From Coptis chinensis (Eukaryota; Streptophyta; Magnoliopsida; Ranunculales; Ranunculaceae), in the NCBI GenBank assembly GCA_015680905.1, contig CM027378.1, forward strand, positions 83,729,501-83,793,500: a stretch of 64,000 nucleotides of DNA. The letters are read 5' to 3'. The notes beneath the pieces are model-generated. The model was not told the DNA's origin. It worked only from the letters and a program-made list of their open reading frames with translations, and made no database searches. Made by a program: the position numbers and the translations under genes. Below are positions 44,421 to 56,585 of the stretch, piece by piece (the stretch's first letter is position 1; every line of letters starts with the position of its first letter).

Positions 44421-45039
44421 AGATCACATGAGTTGTGGTAGTCGTTCTAGGATTTTCGATTACGTAATTTATTCGGTGTCATCCATCTATGACTCATAAT
44501 AATTCCACTACATCACGTGCAGGTCAATTACCTTATTGCACTAAGCCACACTATTTAGAAATATCTCAATTATATCTCGTAACCACTTTTATTATTTCAC
44601 GTGCCAATATATTATTGCACTACGCCACAAACCCGTGGGAAAATATCCACACATATTATACTACCTCATAGTAGCATCTCACATATAAAATAATAAAGCT
44701 TTTATACATCTATGTCTCCAAAACTATTGCATTCAATATATATATCCCAACATATTACATAGTGTCACAATATCAACGTCAAATCTTAATTAGATAATGA
44801 CAACCAAATTTATATCAGCTTCCACAGAATTTCAACATTTGATTTGTCCATATAATTTACAACATAAAATGTAACACAATTAAAGCGGATCTACGGTCCA
44901 CAATCAAAGCCCAATATATATATACTTTTACACACTACTCACGCCAAATCATAATTAGATAATGACAAACAACGTTATATAATGTTCGACAACATTTTAT
45001 TATTACAATAGTCCATAAAATCAAATATGAGAAAAACTG

Positions 45040-45425
45040 GAAAAGTCAACATTCCACCTGGCCGGTCAAAGTCAAAGTCAAAACGTCATGGTCAACATGT
45101 CATGGTAAAAGTCAAACTGGCATGGTCAAAGTCAAAGGTCAAAGTCAAAGTCAAACTGTTGTTTCTATGTTCAACAGGTTCATAGTCATAGCCATGGTTC
45201 ATGGCTAAGGTCAAAGGTCAAAGTCAACCGTCATTGGTCAAAGTCAACGGTAAATGGTCAATGGTCAAAGTCAAAGTCAAACTGGCATGGTCAAAGTCAA
45301 AGTCAAAGTCGACACATCATTGTCAAAGTCAAACTGTCGTTTCCATGTTCGACAAGTCCATGGTCATAGCCATGGTTCATGGCTAAGGTCAAAGGTGCAT
45401 GGCTCATGGGCTCATGACCAAGGTA
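45040..45425. repeat. GGTCAAAGTCAA-rich tract inside the solo LTR
   Basis: About two dozen copies of GTCAAAG / GTCAA motifs lie within 385 bp, partly in longer duplicated blocks (GGTTCATGGCTAAGGTCAAA near 45190 and 45375). The complement TTTGACTTTGACC contains TTGAC, the core of WRKY binding sites. Short plus-strand ORFs here are by-products. Confidence 0.75.
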
Positions 45426-47141
45426 ATGGTTCGGACCCAACTGGCCAAGCCCAAACCTTATAACCCGAAAGTCCAAACATTTAAAGACCCAATTAGATCT
45501 ATTTTAAGTCCTATGGACTGGCCCCAAACCAATATTAGAAAGCGGGCACAAAATGTGTTAAGAGATTGGGTCCAAAAATAAGAGAAAACCGCCCACAATT
45601 ACAAAAATTAGAATGGCCCATAACAAGTTATCAACTAATAGGAAAAAGGGCCCAAACAAAAATAGAAATGAACTGGCCCAATACTTTAGAACATAATCGG
45701 ACCCAACCCTCTAAAATAGAATCCGGCCCAACCAATTAAACTAGCTAAGCCCAAGGCCCAAATCGGTGAACAGTGCATCTTCTCCAACTGCCACCACCGG
45801 ATCGACCACCGTCGACCTCCACACAACCACCCAATCAAACCCACCGATTTTAATCCTCCTACATCAACAACCCACCAAATCTAAAACAAAACAGTTCAAA
45901 CGATTTTACACGCATAAACCCCAAGTCCCAGTATCACAGTAATGGCAGTAACGCCATTAACGCCTCCCTCAACGCTTCACTGCCCCGACATCACGCACCA
46001 CCCAACCCAACTTCAACCCATTATCAACAATCCATACAAACCACTACTACGGGCGACAAAGACTTTCTCCATACCGAAGGCCACCATTAACGACGTCTTC
46101 AGAGCTTGAACAGCTCATCCAATCACCGACGATCAAACCTCCAGCACTCACTCAAACCTCTCCCCACGAATCTACAACCCATCATCATACCATACAACAA
46201 CCAACAATGACAGTCCACACAAAAATTTTACTGGCGAGTTCTCTAGCGCCGCCATTAATGTCTGTCGAAGCTTCAAGCTTCCAAAGCTTTAACAGTTCAA
46301 TCAAATTTCGATATTTAACAAAGTTTATTAAATACGACACGCACGACGTCGAATAAAATAGGATAATAAACAGTATAAAAACAGAAATAGTAGACATTAT
46401 ACCGACATACGAAAACTACAAATCTGGTGAAATAGCAAAATAGCTACTCACCTGTATTAAAACCCGACAAATCCCTCCTAGTCCAAGCCGTCGCGCTCCA
46501 ACGCTCCAGCCAACGAGCTTCAAGCTTTGCCTCCATTTTTAATATATTTTATTTTTTTATGAACCCTATTTTCTAGAAAAATGTGTTTATATACTTGGGT
46601 CCGAAACCCAAGCCCAACACCGACTCGGGCCCAAAACCAGGCCCACGTATCCCGAGTCCAATCCGACGAATTTTGAAAATAAATAAATAAATAAATAATA
46701 AATAGAAAAATACGTATTTAAAAATACGAGCGTTACATTGGTAGTTGTTCATTTTCAGTTATGAGTTGCTAGTTATTTAGTCCTCCAGTCTTGGTACTAG
46801 CTATAATTTGAAAACGATGTTTTCATCTAGCTATAGATTAGTTTTTGAAATACTTTGTCATGGTTCCAGAATGTGAAGTTTTTATCAATGACAAAAACAA
46901 GATTGAGAGGGATAACGTCTACGAACAGCAAGTTCTTCCACATTGTGCTACTAGATTGTAAGGACTTCCATGGAACATGGATCAAAATCAGTGCTCCAGC
47001 CAACAATCCTAACACAGATGGGATTCACATTGAGAGGTTGACAGGTGTTTTAATTTCGAACTCAGTCATCGGCACAGGTGATGACTGTATTTCCATTGGA
47101 CATGGCAATTCTCATGTTACCATAACTGGCATCACTTTTTG

Positions 47142-48545
47142 AAGACCGTTTTTAACAAGTTTCCTAATTAATTTGGATTTAGGGAGTAATTGATGTTGGT
47201 GGACCAATGGGGATGTCAAAGTATGCTAGAAGTACTCCTCAACGAAGATTTGGAGGTTTTGTTTATTTTTATTTTTATTTACATTGTTCTTTTATACATT
47301 TTTCCTCCTAACATTGCTGCAAATGATTTTTTGTTGTAGATGCAATGGAAGCCACCACACCGTTGTTACTACCACCACTGTGGAAGTTATTATTCCTCAA
47401 TTTATGGAGAGGATGGAAGCTCTTTAAAACAAATAATTCAAGCTTCTTCTGTGATCTAACATTCATGCATGCATATTGCATCACTGTTTTATACTGATTG
47501 CAAGCTTTATTTCAGATATCTGCTACAAGAATTACTATCACTGAGCCCAAAATTAATCATATATATGTCATGCAAGATTTTTATTTATGGAGCCTTACGC
47601 CTGTTGGTTTATTTATGTTATGTGAATGAACTTCTAGGTTCCTTGAAAAATAGTAATTGAGTTTTCTGTCATATTATTCTATTATTCTAATGTACTCTAT
47701 TTGATTCTAGGTAGTTGTTGTAACGTGTTTATTTTTGGGTGTTTGGGGATTCATCTCATTTGATAGGATTAGGGATGAACATGCATGCTTGATTGGATAA
47801 AAATTGAACTTTACAAGTTTACATGTGCATGTCCTGTTATAAAAAAAAATGTTGGAATTAGGCTTTTTGCATTGCACAGGGAAATTGTTATTGGATTTTC
47901 TGTGAAAGGTACCTGGATCTCAAGGAAAGTATATATCGGGAAAGAGGTACAAATGGAACTAACAATAAAATTTTGGACTTCTTGCAAGAGAAGGTTAGCA
48001 TTATAGCATCGTGTGCAATGGAGTTCTTAATTTTTTTTGAAATTGTTCATTCCTCACATAATGCCTTCAAAACAAACAAAAGACTGTCCTAAGAATGTCA
48101 TTTTGTTATGATCTTTGTGTTTGTCGCCTTACGTTCCTCCCTGTCTATCATGTACTAGCATGGGAAGAGCCCACTACTGTTAACGAAATATTGATTTTAT
48201 ATGGGCACTGGATAAGATTGTTTGATGTAGCTTTTAGACTTGAAGGGACGGTTAAGCGCTACAAATATTGCTTATAGCTATTAACTAAATATTATTTTTT
48301 ATTTAGCAAATACTATTGTGCCTATTCTTTTTGTTTTGTGGGTTTTTACATTATTGTGTTATGTATTTGCACATAATACAAGTGCAGTACCAACAATTTC
48401 AATACAAGAAGCCGCTTCTTTAATGTAGGCTCGATTTTCTTGATAGCCTTAATTTCAAAAATATTGATTGCAAACAAGCAGTAATCAAACAAACAAAAGA
48501 TATTGATGAGTAGTCGATAACACATGGCAGTGACGTTATGGTTGA
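47142..48545. other. Region without a supported gene
   Basis: The region is AT-rich. Short plus-strand frames (47785-48006, 48095-48277) show no family motif. The part after 48400 may be the 3' end of a copia element, because a polypurine tract and LTR follow, but no pol sequence is visible. Confidence 0.35.
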
Positions 48546-48547
48546 CT

Positions 48548-48561
48548 CAAAAGGGGGAGAT
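48548..48561 (+). other. Polypurine tract before a copia LTR
   Basis: CAAAAGGGGGAGATT is directly followed by the LTR start TGATGCAAAAAGG, the usual layout at the 3' LTR of a Ty1/copia element. Confidence 0.65.
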
Positions 48562-49055
48562 TGATGCAAAAAGGTCATTACATGTTTCCATAATTTAGTT
48601 CCGAAACTTTAGTTATATGGAAATTGTAAGTGGGTTGGACCACTTAGGTCCACCCACATGGATCAAGAATCCATCCCCAATATAAGCTACTCCCTGGATT
48701 GTAAGATCGTAGTCCTACTGGATAGAATATAATCTATCCTGAATCTCTTGTTACGCAAGAGTTGTGGGAGTTAGCTATTTGCTTGGTTGGTTTTATATAC
48801 CTTACATAGGTATTAGAAACACAACAAGTAGAAGAAAAAGAAAATCAATCTCGCATTATAACTCTCTTCTTTCTCCATTCACCATGGGGTGGGGTTTAAG
48901 GTGTGGTTACAAAGGATTCATTCTGGTAATAATCCTACTCAAGAGACAAGGCTAGTAACAACTATTAAGGTTATCATTCTTTATATTTGGGTTTCTTCCA
49001 CTGGACGAAGGAGGTATGTTCATAACTCGAATAGCATGTTAATGTATATTTTGCA
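48562..49055 (+). mobile_element. Ty1/copia-type LTR (494 bp)
   Basis: It begins TGATGCAAAAAGG after a polypurine tract and ends TTTTGCA before a primer site. It is flanked by internal-type sequence on both sides, so one LTR is shared by two incomplete internal regions. It contains the stress-of-transcription hallmarks TATA (TTTTATATACC near 48790) and CTCTCTTCTTTCTCC. Confidence 0.7.
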
Positions 49056-49056
49056 T

Positions 49057-49068
49057 TGGTATCAGAGC
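49057..49068 (+). promoter_or_regulatory. Primer binding site (initiator tRNA-Met type)
   Basis: TGGTATCAGAGC lies one base after the LTR end. It is the common plant copia/chromovirus primer site complementary to initiator methionine tRNA. Confidence 0.85.
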
Positions 49069-49720
49069 TGTTTATGTTTGTTGATTCGCCATTGTAACAT
49101 GCATTGATAAAAAAAACAAGTTTTGTGAGTTTTTTCTCAAAACCCATTAGTAAACAATCTGTTAATTTTTTATCTCTACATGTCATGATTTTTTAAAAAC
49201 TAATTAGTAGGGTTTGTTACTCTAAGTGAGAGGAACGTTCTCCTAAAATTTCATGGAAAACCGTTGAGTAGATTGAGAGAAAACTCAAATCAAAGTTTTT
49301 GGTAAAAACTATTTTTTGTGGTTTTTTCAGAACTTTGGCCTATTTTTTGATCGATTTATAGATTTTATTAATGCTTAAAGTTTTCATGTTTGTAATCTAT
49401 GTTGTGAGATCTTCGTAACAGTATAAAATATGTTTCGTTTGGATCTATAATGAAAAAGATACGCATCTCTAAACAGAAATAATTTCAGTTTTTCTTTTGA
49501 TTGAACCTTTTGGTTTTAATGGCAGAGATGAAGGACCCTTTGAAAGAAGTCCAAGTTACGTATTGCGAGCAACTTTAGTATGTAGGACAACCACATAACA
49601 GATATTGGAGACGTGAAGTAGGATGGGCTATTTCCACAAACCAATATATAGGAGGGCTGCCCCATATAAGAAAGTGCAACTAACAGATGATTGAAAGGTA
49701 CAATTGATTTCTTCAAGATC
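49069..49720 (+). pseudogene. Copia leader and possible gag remnant
   Basis: After the primer site comes a T-rich leader of about 450 bp. At about 49519 an ATG opens a short frame MAEMKDPLKEVQVTYC, which soon stops. The position fits a gag start, but I recognise no gag core domain. A truncated copia internal region is the best reading. Confidence 0.35.
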
Positions 49721-49934
49721 TTTAAATATATATATTTAATTGATTCCTTGAGTTTATATTCTAAAGTTTGGACAATTTATTAATTTGAGTTTCACGGATT
49801 AAATTTATCTGCTTTAAGCTTTAAGCTCGAGTGTAAAGTTATTTGTTTTGAATTTTGTTACCTAGCTAGCACCATTTGTCAGTAAAAGTAAGAATTTAGA
49901 AATTTTTATGCTTTTGCACAACATGCTTCTTTAT

Positions 49935-50060
49935 AGCAGTCCCCTTTTGAGCTCTCTCACTGTGTCCACGTCATTTTTTTACTCACTAGAAATCATTTTG
50001 TTACTCACTAGAAATCAGGAGGTAAATAAGGAATATTAGGAGAAATCAGTCCATAATTTA
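49935..50060 (+). repeat. Dispersed repeat 'CCCTTTTGAGCTCTC', copy 1
   Basis: It starts with TAGCAGTCCCCTTTTGAGCT and continues through TGTCCACGTCA to a GGAGGTAAATAAGGAATATT block. Related copies start near 51003, 51372 and 57548, all in the same orientation. The AT-rich start followed by a CACGTCA motif resembles 5' ends of plant Helitrons; this is inference. Confidence 0.5.
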
Positions 50061-50204
50061 AAATGGAAAGCCTAAACCCCAAACAAAAACCCACGACAAA
50101 AACTGAAAAAGTTGCTTATTCCTCGATCTCCAATAAATCTACTATTCATCACCATACCACTTCCTATTCACCGCTATTACCGCCACACTTGGTACACATT
50201 AGCC

Positions 50205-50396
<192 letters not shown>

Positions 50397-50417
50397 CTAA
50401 AACTCTAATAGATTCCA

Positions 50418-50840
50418 AGCCCGGTTTGGATTCGGTAAAAAGAAAGCAGCACCAAAGAAAGTATCGAAGCCCACTACCGATCGGCCACTTTGGTTTTCGG
50501 GTGCAAAAACACCTAAATATTTGAACGGGACTTTGGTAGGTGATTACAGATTTGACCCGTTCGGTTTAGGGAAACCAGCTGATTGAATATTTGCAATTTG
50601 ATTTGGACACTTGGCAAAGAAGTTAGCTGGAGATATTATAGGGACCAGGTTTGAGGATGCTGATATTAAATCAACTCCATTTCAACCATACAATGAAGTG
50701 TTTGGGTTGCAAAGGTTTAGGGAGTGTGAGTTGATACATGGAAGGTGGGCTATGTTGGCTACACTTGGTGCTCTTACTATTGAGTTGACCACTGGTGTTA
50801 CTTGGCAAGACACTGGAAAAGTATGTAAAGTTTTCACTTG
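50418..50840 (+). pseudogene. LHCB4 (CP29) light-harvesting protein pseudogene
   Basis: CP29 binds chlorophyll a/b beside photosystem II in the thylakoid. The segment begins at the mature N-terminus ([17 protein letters not shown]), passes [20 protein letters not shown] and [15 protein letters not shown], and then meets two stops and a frameshift near 50585-50605. It continues with [15 protein letters not shown] and the first membrane helix [20 protein letters not shown], ending WQDTGK at a GT that may be the old intron start. The transit peptide and the last two helices are missing. The chlorophyll-binding EL-HGRWAM motif is intact. Confidence 0.9.
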
Positions 50841-50994
50841 ATCCATTACTTAATTCAAGTATGATAGTGTGGGTGAACTACCTACAATGGTTACTATGCA
50901 GTCGGGTCATGGATGCAATGTGAACTCCGATCTGAATAAGAGAATGTTCACATCTTTCATACTACATTGTAAGCAAATTGGTAGTTTTTCACAT

Positions 50995-51120
50995 CTTACG
51001 TGGCAAGCCCCTTTTGAGCTCCCTGAAGGTGTCCACGTCATCAGGAGAAAAAATGGAATACAAATTGGAAAAAATCTTTAACGAAAAAACCTTCCTCAGT
51101 ACTCGAGCAAAACCCCATTA
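50995..51120 (+). repeat. Dispersed repeat 'CCCTTTTGAGCTCCC', copy 2
   Basis: GGCAAGCCCCTTTTGAGCTC followed by GGTGTCCACGTCATC and GGAGAAAAAATGGAATA. Same family and orientation as 49935-50060. Confidence 0.5.
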
Positions 51121-51364
51121 AGTCCCACAAAACCCCCTTTCTCCAACTCTAAATTCATGTAGAAAACCCAAACATATATAGATTTGCACAACTAATAAAA
51201 CTCTAAAACAAAAAAAAATTAGAAAATGGAAAAAATGAGATTGTCACACAATTAAACCCCCAGCCCGCCTCTCTCATCTCCACCGTGGTGTTGCTCTCTG
51301 GTCATCAAACTGAGATGGTCACAAGTGCTTCCTCTTACTCAAAGATTGATTTAATTTAAAAAGT

Positions 51365-51500
51365 CAAGTTGTTCGTTCCCTTTTAGAGCTCTCTAAAGGT
51401 GTCCACGTTAAATTGTACTCACGATAATTCAGGAGGCCAAAAAAGGAATATTACGAGAAATTAGGGACGTCTCAAATTTTAAAAAGCCTAAACCCAAAAA
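51365..51500 (+). repeat. Dispersed repeat, copy 3
   Basis: TTCCCTTTTAGAGCTCTCTA, GTGTCCACGTTA, then AGGAGGCCAAAAAAGGAATA. Same family as 49935-50060. The sequence to 51890 has no recognised gene; a plus-strand frame at 51574-51771 shows no family motif. Confidence 0.5.
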
Positions 51501-52019
51501 AAAAAAAAAAGCACGGCTAAAATCTAAAAAAGTCGGCCTTCTCCATTCCCAATTTTTCTTTAGCTCATCCTAATTGAATGTGTTATCTCCAACTTTCTCT
51601 AAAACCCTTAAAAAAAACTCATTCTCCACAAAGAAAGAAAAAAGGGTTTCCTATATCGAGCAAGAAGAGGGGACATCATATACATATCGATTCCGTGTTC
51701 CCAAAGAAATGGTTTTGAAAATTGAAGACCTCATCCGTTGTGATATAATGAGGTCATCAAAACCTTCATGAAGATTAATCAACATCCAATTAATGCAAGA
51801 CGTTGGAGCACATCTATATTGTAAGTGATTATGCAAGATCTTATTTGGGTTTTATGGTGATAGTTTTAGTGTCAGGTTTTTAGATTATAACTAGATTTTG
51901 GACCCGGGCGTACGTTCGGGATCTATTAAATATTTTGTGTACTGAAAAGGCTTTTACAAAATGTCTCACACAAATTTTTGAACCATAATATATTTTTATT
52001 GAAAATAAACCAAAATACG

Positions 52020-52610
52020 TTAATGAACAGCGATTATGGTGCATAAATACTTGAAAAATAAGGGATCAAATTGAAATATCCTCTACACTTTATGTTAAAC
52101 TTGATCTAACTTGTATAATAGTTTTCTTAGATTTATGGTGATTTAGCGGCAAATTTTTGAATCAGAATATATTTTTATTGAAAATAAACCGAAATACATT
52201 AATGAGCAGCGATTATGGTGCATAAGTACTTGGAAACTAAGAGATCAAATTGAGATAGCCTCTTCACTTTGTGGTTTAGGATATTAATTCATAATTTTCA
52301 AATAGAATTATCTTAAACTCGATCTAGCTTGTATAATAGTTTTCTTAGATTTATGGTGATTTAGCGGCAAATTTTCAAATTACAATATATTTTTATTAAA
52401 AATAAATCAAAATACGTTAATGAGCAGCGATTATGGTGCATAAATACTTGGAAACTAAGGGATCAAATTGAGATAGCCTCTTCACTTTGTGGTTTAGGAT
52501 GTTAATCCGTAATTTTTAAATGGAATTATTTTAAACTCAATCTAACTTGTATAATAGTTTTATTAGATTTATGGTGATTTAGCGGTAAATCATCACCGCT
52601 CAGCTTATGT
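52020..52610. repeat. About 218 bp tandem repeat, three units
   Basis: The phrase ATTTATGGTGATTTAGCGG recurs at about 52131, 52349 and 52567, and GCGATTATGGTGCATAA at about 52030, 52209 and 52428. The units are 80-90 percent alike by eye. Confidence 0.8.
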
Positions 52611-53059
52611 ACTAATGTGTACAAATCACTAAAACAGATTTATTGTTTCTATATCCTCAAAGAATACACTACTCCCACTTGAAAAGATTTATCACATGAA
52701 CGTGTCCTACGAACGGGTGTCGTTATATTAAATTATTCTAAAAAATATTAGCAACTATGCATAGATATGAGATATGAAAATTATATTAATTACTCATTTA
52801 AATTTCTTGCATCACTCTCTATAAACAGAAAGCATCAAATCTTGATAAAACTCATCGACTTCTTTTTATTGTTAGGTTTAATAATATAAGTTTGATTGAA
52901 GTTTTGTGAGAATGCCCAATGTGGCGAAGATAATATTGAAGCTACTTGAATAGCAAGGCATTCCCAATCACAATAAAAGAATTATGATAAACACTACTTA
53001 AAATGCAAAACTATATTTCTCGAGACATTTATTCCCCCTATATATAATACAAATATGAT

Positions 53060-54590
53060 TTAGGGTTATTAGTTCAGTGCATTTGCATCAACTTTCTGAT
53101 TTTCCATTAACTATTCTTTGAGGTTAGTTTAATGTAGTACGTTGCATCCAGTTTCCAAATTCTCATTAATTACTCTTTGATGTTAGTTCAATGCAGTTTC
53201 ATCAAGTTTTCGATTTCCCATTAATTATTATTTGAGGTTAGTTCAGTGCAATTGCAATCCACTTTATGATTTCCCGTTAGTTATTCATTAAGGTTAATTC
53301 AGTACAGTTGCATCCAGTTTTCGATGTTTCATTAATTAGTATTTGAGATCAGTTCATTTCATTTGCATCCATATTCCAATCTCCCATTAATTACTCTTTG
53401 AGGTTAGTTCAATGCATCTGCATCTAGTTTTTGATTTCCCGTTAATTGTTTTTCTAGGTTAGTTCGATAGTTTACAATTTCTATATAGTTTGCATACATG
53501 TAAGAGTCTATTTTTATAAACTCACTTTCATTTTGGGTTCCTAATTACTCATAATTACTCATGTGAGAAGGCTAAAAAAATGGACATTTATGCTTTGAGG
53601 TCAGTGCGATGCAGTTACATCCGACTTCCGATTTCCAATTAACTATTTTTTGAGGTTATTTCAATGCATTTGCATCCAATTTCTGATTTTTCATTAGTTA
53701 ATCTCTGATTTTAGTTTAATGCAGTTGCATCCAGTTTTTGGTTTTCTGTTAATTATTCTTTGAGGTTAGTTCAATACAGTTGCATCCAATTTTCAATTTT
53801 ATGTTAATTGTTATTTGAGGTTAGTTCAATGCATTTGCATCAAGTTTCCGATTTCTCGTTAATTATTTTTTGAAGTTAGTTCAATGTAGTTACATCTAAT
53901 TTATACTTTCCCATAAATTATTCATTTAGGTTAGTTCAGTGCAGTTTCATCCATTTTTCAATATTTCGTTAATTAGTCATTGAGATTAGTTCATTGCATT
54001 TGGATCCAATTTCCGGTTTCCCGTTAATAACTCTTTAAGGTTAGTTCAATACATCTGCATTTAGTTTCTGATTATTTATGCTTTGAGGTTAGTTCGATGC
54101 AATTATATCCGATTTCTATTTTTTCGTTAATTATTCTTTGAGATTATTTCAATGCATTTGCATTTAGTTTCTGATTTCTCACCAATTATTCTATGAGGTT
54201 AGTTCAATGCAGTTACATTCGATTTTAGAATTTATGTTAATTATTTTTTGAGTTTAGTTCAATGCATTTGCATCAAGTTTCCGGTTTCCCATTAATTATT
54301 ATCTGAGGTTTGTTTGATATATTTGCATACCGTTTCCGATTTCCCGTTAAATATTTTTCAGGGATTTGCATCCAATTTCTAATTTCCCTTTAGTTATTAT
54401 CTGACGTCAGTTTAATGCAATTGCACCTAGTTCTCCATTTCTAGTTAATTATTTTTTGAGTTTAGTTTATTGCATTTGTATAAAGTTTTCGATTTCTCGT
54501 TAATTACTCTTTGAGCTCAGTTATATATTTGAATCCAGTTTCCGATTTTCTTTTAATTATATAATGTGGTGTGTAATACCAACTTCTACT
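53060..54590. repeat. Minisatellite array 1, about 56 bp monomer
   Basis: Roughly 26 diverged monomers of the form GAGGTTAGTTCAATGCATTTGCATCCAGTTTCCGATTTCCCGTTAATTATTCTTT (in pieces: GAGGTTAGTTCAATGC, ATTTGCATCCAGTTT, CCGTTAATTATT). Each carries an ATTTGCAT-like octamer. Not coding. Confidence 0.9.
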
Positions 54591-55089
54591 GATCCATCTG
54601 TAGTGTCCTTGCAAACATGACATAAAAAGTAAATTATGCTTGATTTACTATGTGGGATCATCAAAGATTATCCAGTTCCCGATTTTCCATTAATTATTCT
54701 TTAAATTATGCATGACTCACTATGTGGAATTTTCAAAGATTATCTACGAACGGGTGTTGTTATATTAATTATTTTGAAAAATATTTACAAATATGCATAA
54801 CTATTATATATTAATATTATATTGATCACTCAACCAAATTTTTTATAACGTGAAAACCTCACTCTCCATTAAAAAAAATAACTCGTATTTGATAAAACCC
54901 TTCAACTTCATTTTGTTGTTTAATAATAGAAGTTTGATTGAAGTTTTGTGAGATTGCCTAATAAGGTGAAGTTTATATATATTGAAGCTACTTGAATAGC
55001 AAAGAGTTCCCAATCATACAGAAAGAGATAAGATAAACACAATTTTAAATGCAAAACTATACTTATCGAGAGATTACCACAATATAACC

Positions 55090-56040
55090 CAACTAACTAT
55101 GTTTTGAGGTTAGTTCAATGCATTTGCATCTAGTTTTTGATTTTTCGTTATTTATATTTTGAGGTTAATTCAATGCAGTTGCATCCAATTTCCAATTACC
55201 GTTATTTATTTTTTGAGATCAGTTCAATGCAATTGCATCCAGTTTCTGATTTCTTATTAATTATTCTTTTCGATTAGTTCAATACATTTGCATCCAATTT
55301 CCAATTTTCTGTTAATTGTTCTTTGAGGTTAGTTCAATGCATTTGCATTCAGTTTCTAATTTCCCGTTAATTATTCTGTGAGATTAGTTTAATACATTTG
55401 CATCCAGTTTCCGATTTCTCGTTTATTATTTGATAAAATTGCATTTGCATATAGTTTTCGATTTTCCCGTTAATTATTGTTTGAGGTTAGTTCAATGAAT
55501 TTGCATCCAGTTCCCTGATTTCCCGTTAATTATTTCTTGAGGTTAGTTCAATGTATTTGCATCCAATTTATTTTTTGAGATTAGTTCAGTGCAGCTGCAT
55601 TCGGTTTTCGATTTTCCGTTAATTATTTTTTAAGATTAGTTCTACGCATTTGCATCATGGTTCCAATTTATAATTAATTTTTCTTTGAGGTTAGTTCAAT
55701 GCAGTTGCATCCAGTTTTCAATTTCTCATTAATTTAATCTTTGAGGGTTTGCTCAATGCATTTGCATCCAGTTTTCGATTTTTCAACAATTATTTTTTTA
55801 TGTTATTTTGATGTATTTGCATCCAAGTTTTGATTTTCCATTAATTATTCTTTGAGGTTAGTTTAATGCAGTTGTATTCATATTCCAATTTTCTATTAAT
55901 TACTTTTTAAGATTAGTTTAATGCTTGCATTTGCATCTAGTTTCCGATTTCTCGTTAAATATTATTTGAGGTTAGTTCGATGCATTTGCATCCAGTTTTC
56001 GGTTCCTCATTAATTATTTTTTTTACGTTAGTTTCATTCA
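55090..56040. repeat. Minisatellite array 2, same monomer
   Basis: Roughly 16 monomers of the same type as array 1. The spacer in front of it (54735-55085) is homologous to the spacer in front of array 1 (52705-53055), so spacer plus array were duplicated as a unit about 2.03 kb long. Confidence 0.88.
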
Positions 56041-56179
56041 ATATTATATATCTTTTAAAATATTTGTCATTATTGTTTTGCCGTTATTATTATTTTTTTT
56101 CATTTTCTATTATATATTTTATGATGTTATTTTTTGTATAATTGTTTTTAACTATGTTTTGAGGCTGTATTAAGGATAT

Positions 56180-56585
56180 ATTCGAAATAAGTCGGTGTTT
56201 TATCATAGACACTAAAATTGTATGATTTGTAATAGGGAATTAGTTTCTACAAATCATCTATTTTTAGCAATTTTTTTTATTTAATCAAATATATAAGAAT
56301 TTGAACACTAAAAGTGTTTGATTCGTAAATAGGAAATTAGCTTTTACAAATCACCTATTGTTTAACAGTTTTTTTTTTTATTTGATCAAATATATAAGAA
56401 TTTGGAATACACTCAAACTCTCCAAATATAAGAATTAGAAATACACTCAAACTCTCCAAAGAGGTTCCATATATATGGGATTGTAGGCTATTAGAAAAGA
56501 TTATCTTTCATATTACAGTGCCACGTAGGAGAGAGAAAAAACTAACTCTCATATTAGAGTGCCACGTAGGAGAGAGAAAATTCTC
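56180..56585. repeat. Short tandem duplications near the Helitron 5' end
   Basis: Three successive duplications lie here: CAAATCA-CTATT-TTAACAGTTTTTTTT with AAATATATAAGAATTTG (about 125 bp, two copies), AATACACTCAAACTCTCCAA (two copies, 56409-56460) and GTGCCACGTAGGAGAGAGAA (two copies, 56519 and 56560). Confidence 0.75.

Larger units (their letters stand above)
43227..46742 (-). mobile_element. Solo LTR, Tekay-like (3506 bp), in a polygalacturonase intron
   Basis: The insert 43232-46737 starts TGTCACACCCC and ends GTTACA on the plus strand and is flanked by TTGGT (43227-43231 and 46738-46742). Read on the minus strand it runs TGTAACGCTCG...GGGGTGTGACA. That is the usual orientation of long Tekay/Del chromovirus LTRs, whose end is normally followed by a TTGGTATCAGAGC primer site. 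Here no primer site follows, so it is a solo LTR. A minus-strand TATA box AGTATATAAAC lies near 46588-46598. It has no coding capacity. Confidence 0.85.
42569..47141 (+). pseudogene. Polygalacturonase pseudogene (GH28), split by a solo LTR
   Basis: Polygalacturonases cut pectin in the cell wall. Three consecutive exons are readable. 42569-42709 has AWKAACKSTGDVTLLIPKGT, with a stop at GPI*FLGP near 42659. 42811-42987 has LRSFGSSSDWIEFGWVEGL and LTLTGGGTFDGQGASSWPL. 46870-47141 has SKFFHIVLLDCKDFHGTW, NPNTDGIHIER and IGTGDDCISIGHGNSHVTI. The catalytic-site NTD and GDD motifs are present, but the sequence ends before the GHGISVGS and RIK motifs. The first donor is GC in place of GT. Intron 42988-46869 contains the 3506 bp LTR. 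Missing both ends and carrying a stop, it is a pseudogene. Confidence 0.88.

Noticed and set aside
45201..45581. Short plus-strand ORFs with Val-Lys repeats
   Set aside because: They translate the GGTCAAAGTCAA tract of the solo LTR.
53060..56040. Possible CRISPR-like or spaced repeat array
   Set aside because: Monomers are contiguous and diverged without unique spacers, and the context is plant nuclear DNA.
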